Shown piece after piece: positions 59,799 to 64,000 of a stretch of DNA of 64,000 nt; the stretch's first letter is position 1, and the number at the start of each line of letters is the position of its first letter. Made by a program: the position numbers and the translations under genes. This DNA comes from Cryptomeria japonica (lineage: Eukaryota; Streptophyta; Pinopsida; Cupressales; Cupressaceae), in assembly GCF_030272615.1 (NCBI RefSeq), contig NC_081413.1, forward strand, positions 19,602,285 through 19,666,284. Reading direction: 5' to 3'. The notes beneath the pieces are model-generated. The model was not told where the DNA came from. It was given only the letters and a program-made list of their open reading frames with translations, and ran no database searches.

Positions 59799-61056
59799 TA
59801 TTAGGATAACTGGTGAACAACTGAGAGGGGGGGGTGAATCAGTTGTTAATAGATTATATCATTTAATCCACTTAATAACCTTTAACTAGACTAAGTACCG
59901 GTAGGGCAGAAACAAATACCGGTAAACAATACAACTTAACAATTAAATAGATAATAAATGCAAAGCAACCATACAACATAACACCATGATTTGTATGTGG
60001 AAAACCTGGAAAGGGAAAAACCACGATCAGAAGCCTACCCACAGTCAGATGATACTTCTGCAGAAATTATGTGTTACAATGAGGGGCATGCACATGCAAA
60101 AAGGCACACTACCTAGAGTGTACTGCTCATTACAAAAGAGTCTCATTGATTATAGAGAGGCTACAACCATCTAAAGATAAATGGAAAACAATCCAATAGA
60201 ATCAACTGTTAGAGATAGCATCTACCATGCCTGATTACAGTCCCGGTTAAGCTCAATATCGAAGGCCTTTGACCTCTTCCTTAATCCCAATTCGATCACC
60301 TATGACCGACCAAATCTCCTTCACATATAATATTGCATTCCAAGACCACGCCACTTATTCCATTCCCATACAACGATATACAATGAGATCTTACATCATT
60401 TTATACAAACCCTAAGGCCTAAACCAATTAGGCCGGCCACCTAAAGGATATTATTATAAGATCATTACATAAATCCATATTATAATGATATGCCATGTCT
60501 TCTTAAGACCCAAACAATAATAACAAATCCATAAATCATCCCAAAACATCCGGGTAACATGTAGAGAACATGTTATCATGATACTGGTCCATAACCTAGA
60601 TAGGTACTAGACCTATTCTGGGTCTACCACGCCAAAGCAATGTCTTCAAGCAGTTGAAGCACAATCAAAGAACATATTCAACATCCTGAAATCCATCTAG
60701 AATCTGCACCAATGCCACTTATGCATCCTATCAAGATTCCTCAGTGAAAGCTCTATCGGTAGAGCCTTAAACCAATGTCAGTAAGGGTTTACTAGACTGT
60801 ATGATAGCATCTGATTACCAAGTCAATACCATCTAACCAAGACATGATCCAGAAGCATGTACCACATGTGACCAATCACATTCCATTGATCCAAACATGT
60901 CGGAAGTGTCCAACAGATAGTCTCTTCTGCCAGCAACACTAGATCTTCTATTGGTAACCAAAATTTGTCTGTTGGTAACCAGCCATAACAGCTAGTGTTG
61001 ACATCAATGACATAACATCAATGCAACACATAATCAATTCATCCATAATGCCAACA
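59799..61056 (-). repeat. 3' LTR of Copia F
   Basis: 1,258 bp, plus-strand edges tattaggataactgg and ataatgccaaca. Contains gagagggggggg, the shared block near 59990-60040, and long identities with the solo LTR. Confidence 0.92.
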
Positions 61057-61070
61057 ATCTCCCCCTTTGG
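61057..61070 (-). promoter_or_regulatory. Polypurine tract of Copia F
   Basis: Plus-strand atctccccctttgg beside the 3' LTR; the same word as in Copias D and E. 61071-61391 between it and the pol stop has no gene. Confidence 0.85.
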
Positions 61071-61391
61071 CATTGATGGCAACATTGGATGTGAAAAATA
61101 TCTAAGTACCAAGAAATGCCAAACAAGTTTCCCTCTGTGGAAGACAACCAACAAACTCCTGAATATTAATAAATCTCTCCCTATGAATGATATCTCTAAA
61201 TTTATTTTTCACATCACTATCACTCCCCCTTTGACATCAATGCTACAAATCTGACAAAAATATCAAATCAAGAATATAAACCTCAGTATATCAAAGTTGA
61301 CTACTCCCCTTGAGTAGTAGCACCAATCATCAGTACCAAAATTAATAATATCTCTAATAATGCATGTCAGACTGATGATAAACTGCATCAA

Positions 61392-64000
61392 TCAAGTCTT
61401 TTTTAGGGGGGAAGAAACCCCTAACCTGTCTCTCAAATACTCAAATGATTCCTTAGACAGTGGTTTAGTGAATATGTTTGCAATCTATTCTTTAGTGTTC
61501 ACATAAACCAATTTGACTTCCTTTGCTTCTACCTTGTCCTTCAAAAAGTTATACTTTATTGATATATGCTTAGTCTTAGAGTGAAATACCAAATTTTTAG
61601 ACATGTCAATACCTGCAAAGTTATCACAATAGATAACTACCGGTTCACTACAATTTACCCTGACATCCTTCAACATTTTCTTCATCCACAAGATTTGAGT
61701 GCAATTAGTTGTTGCTACAACATACTCAGCTTCTACAATAGATAAAGAAATGCATGACTGTTTTTTGTTGATCCATGAAACTAGTTTCTTTCAAAGAAAG
61801 AAAGCTCCATTAGAACTACTCTTCATGTCATTAGTATCTCCTACCCAATCTGAGTCAGTATATACATATAAAGTGAAATCATCATTTTTAGAATACCATC
61901 AGCTATATTTTGTTGTTCCTTACAAATACCAGAATATCCTTTTTACTGCACATTCATGATTTTCTTTAGGATTACTTTCATATCTTGAAACAATACTTAC
62001 TGCATTCATAATATCTAGTCTAGTCTAAGTTAGATATAACATACCACCAATCATAGACTTATACCTTGTTGGATTTACTGGTGTATAAGTATCCTTCATA
62101 GATAATTTCTCACTTGTCACCATAGGAGTACTTACCGGTTTGTAATTATCCACACCAAACTTCTTCAACAATTCCTTCAGATACTTAGTTTGACAAATAA
62201 AAATGCCTTTGTTAGTTTGAGCAATCTACAAACCTGAGAAAAAATTAATCTCACCAATCATGGTCATTTCAAATTTATTCTTCATATTGTTAGCAAATTC
62301 CATGAACAATTTATCTTCTCCTCAAAAAATGATATCATCAACAAATAATTTAATAATTAGAATATCATTATCAGTGATCTTATAATATAAATTACTATCA
62401 GCACTGCCTTTAGTAAAACCAAACTTCAAAATATATTTATCCAACCTTGCATACCAAGCTCTAGGAGCTTGTTTCAAACCATATAAAGCTTTCTTCAATC
62501 TGCAAACCATATCTTTATCATCTGTTAGTGAAAATCCATCAGCTTGCTCAATGTATACTTCTTCCTCAAGTTCACCATTCAAAAATGCACATTTAACATC
62601 CATTTGATCAACCTTATAGTTCTTATAAGTTGCATAGGGAAGAAATAGTCTAACAACTTCAATTATAGCTACACATGAAAATGTCTCACCATAATCAATT
62701 CCTTCCATTTGAGAATATCCTTTACAAACCAATCTAGCCTTGTTTCTTACAACTTGACCATCCTCATTTATCTTATTCCTAAAAACTCATTTAGTTCCAA
62801 TAACATTCTTATTTTTAGGTTGGGGAACTAAAGACTAAGTCTCATTCTTCTCTATCTGATCTAATTCATCTTCCATAGGTTTTAACCAACGTTTATCCTT
62901 ACAAGCTTCAATAATAGTTGTCAGTTCAACTTGAGAAATAAGACATACCTCTTCATTTTCTAGTCTTCTTCTTGTCATAACTCTCTTGTTCCTATCTCCA
63001 ATAATTTGATCTTCAGAATGATTTAATCTTACATAACTTGGTGCCTTTTGAACTTTAGGTTCAGTGCTCTAATCATCAGTCACAATTGAATTTTCTGATT
63101 GTGCCAGTGTAACTATCTCAGTTTCCTACACCAGTTGAGGTATTGTTGGTTCAGTTATGATCATTTCCACTTTCGGTTCCATGTCATGTGATATAGAATG
63201 ATTTTTGTACTTCTCATCCACTTTCACATTAGCACTCTCCACAATAATCTGCAATTTGTCGTTATAACATCTATATGCTTTGCTTTGAATTGAATAACCA
63301 AGAAATATTCCTTCATCACATCTAGGATCAAAATTTCCAATTGAATCATCTCTTTTGATATAGCATTTAATTCCAAAAATTCTAAAATATTTAACAGTAG
63401 GTGTATGTCCAAACCATAATTCATAAGGGGTCTTACCGGTTTCACCTTTGATGTGAACTTTGTTGAATGTGTAGACTACTATACTCACTGCTTCTCTCCA
63501 GTAGATATGAGGCAATTTGGCTTCCACCATCATAAATATTGCTACATCGAAAATGGTTATGTTCTTTCTTTCAACTACTCCATTCTACTGAGGAGTCTAA
63601 GGTGCAGATAACTGTCTTTGAATACCATTTTTCTCATAGAAACTGTTAAATTCATGAGAAGTGAACTCACCGCCATGATCTGATCTTAGACATTTGATTT
63701 TCAATCCAGTTTCTGTTTCAACATTTTCTTTAAAGATCTTGAATTTCTCAAAGGCTTCATATTTCTCCTTAAGAAAAGTTACCCACATCATCCTCGAATA
63801 GTCATCAATAATCAACATGAAATACCTATTACCTTGAAAGCTTCTAGTCCTTTCTGGACCAAATAAGTGAGTGTGAATCAAATCAAGTACATCATTAGAT
63901 TTATCATGTATTCTCTTAAAAGAAGTTCTAACTTCCTTTCCCAAATGACATTCCTTACATATTGGATCATGATGTTTCATAATATTAGGTATATCTCTAA
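61392..64000 (-). pseudogene. Copia F pol (integrase, RT, RNase H), partial
   Basis: One reading frame from the window edge to TGA at 61392, interrupted by stops but not shifted. Integrase: CKECHLGKEVRTSFK, LIHTHLFGPERTRS, RSDHGGEFTSHEF, then P*TPQ*NGVVERKN. RT: VDQMDVKCAFLNGELEEEVY (about 62610), KLFVDDIIF (about 62340). RNase H: YTDSDWVGDTND, SIVEAEYVVATTNCTQ, NIFTKPLSKESFEYLR. In the integrase LVHTDL motif the Asp is replaced by His (IHTHL), so a catalytic residue is lost. Stops such as TPQ*NGV, TK*VFRN and WYL*GTTK stand for Gln, Trp and Gln or Lys in relatives. Confidence 0.93.

Larger units (their letters stand above)
59799..64000 (-). mobile_element. Copia F, 3' part, continues past the window
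   Basis: 3' LTR (59799-61056), purine tract, RNase H, RT and integrase up to the window edge. Same LTR family as the solo LTR at 11467-12672. Inserted upstream of, or within, gene Y. The outer LTR edge starts TA instead of TG, a G-to-A change. Gag, protease and the 5' LTR should lie beyond 64000. Confidence 0.92.

Noticed and set aside
14815-64000. TAG recoded as glutamine, an alternative genetic code
   Set aside because: TAG at Gln positions is striking, but CAG is still used for Gln in the same frames, TGA and TAA also occur, Trp and Arg positions are hit as well, and the elements show other inactivating changes. Deamination explains all of it.
1-64000. Organellar or bacterial origin
   Set aside because: LTR retrotransposons, an L1 LINE, spliceosomal introns and PMD genes are all plant nuclear features.

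Overview
The window is plant nuclear DNA, almost entirely transposable elements, most of them inserted into one another. Plant origin rests on Copia and Ty3/gypsy polyproteins, two copies of a plant mobile domain (PMD) gene, a plant-type L1 LINE with an RNase H tail, and iMet-type primer binding sites. The low gene density and the kb-scale Copia LTRs suggest a large-genome seed plant, perhaps a gymnosperm; that last step is inference. No tRNA, rRNA, CRISPR array or intact host gene was seen.

Layout. 1-5915: remnant with a PMD pseudogene on the minus strand and several tandem arrays, probably the 3' part of a plus-sense gypsy element. 5916-10195: 5'-truncated Copia A (+). 10472-35073: gene X, an unrecognised spliced plus-strand gene cut by a solo LTR (11467-12672) and by a 21.6-kb Tat-like gypsy element on the minus strand (12872-34480). 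That gypsy carries an antisense PMD gene (14815-16749) and has Copia C (18111-24907, +) inserted in it. 35884-57537: a tandem repeat whose third unit is split by an L1 LINE (36224-57322, +), itself split by Copia D (40301-47583, -) and Copia E (48538-55994, -). 57717-59788: gene Y, a second unrecognised intron-containing gene on the minus strand. 59799-64000: Copia F (-), running off the right edge.

Insertion order can be read directly. Removing the insertions restores the host reading frame: gene X across the solo LTR and the gypsy, and LINE ORF2 across D (tentatively, with an uncertain duplication) and E. Target duplications are TACAC (gypsy), ATTAT (Copia C), CTATC (Copia E) and 16 bp for the LINE. 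Genes X and Y face each other tail to tail and are the oldest layer; they may be the two genes of one old, unclassified DNA transposon.

A second theme is the mode of decay. The gypsy polyprotein, the PMD gene, Copia C and Copia F each stay in one reading frame for kilobases and are broken almost only by stop codons, mostly TAG or TGA where the family has Gln, Arg or Trp. This is what C-to-T deamination of methylated DNA would leave. The gypsy and Copia C LTR pairs are nevertheless about 98% and 97% identical by eye, so these copies may have been mobilised in trans after they had already decayed.
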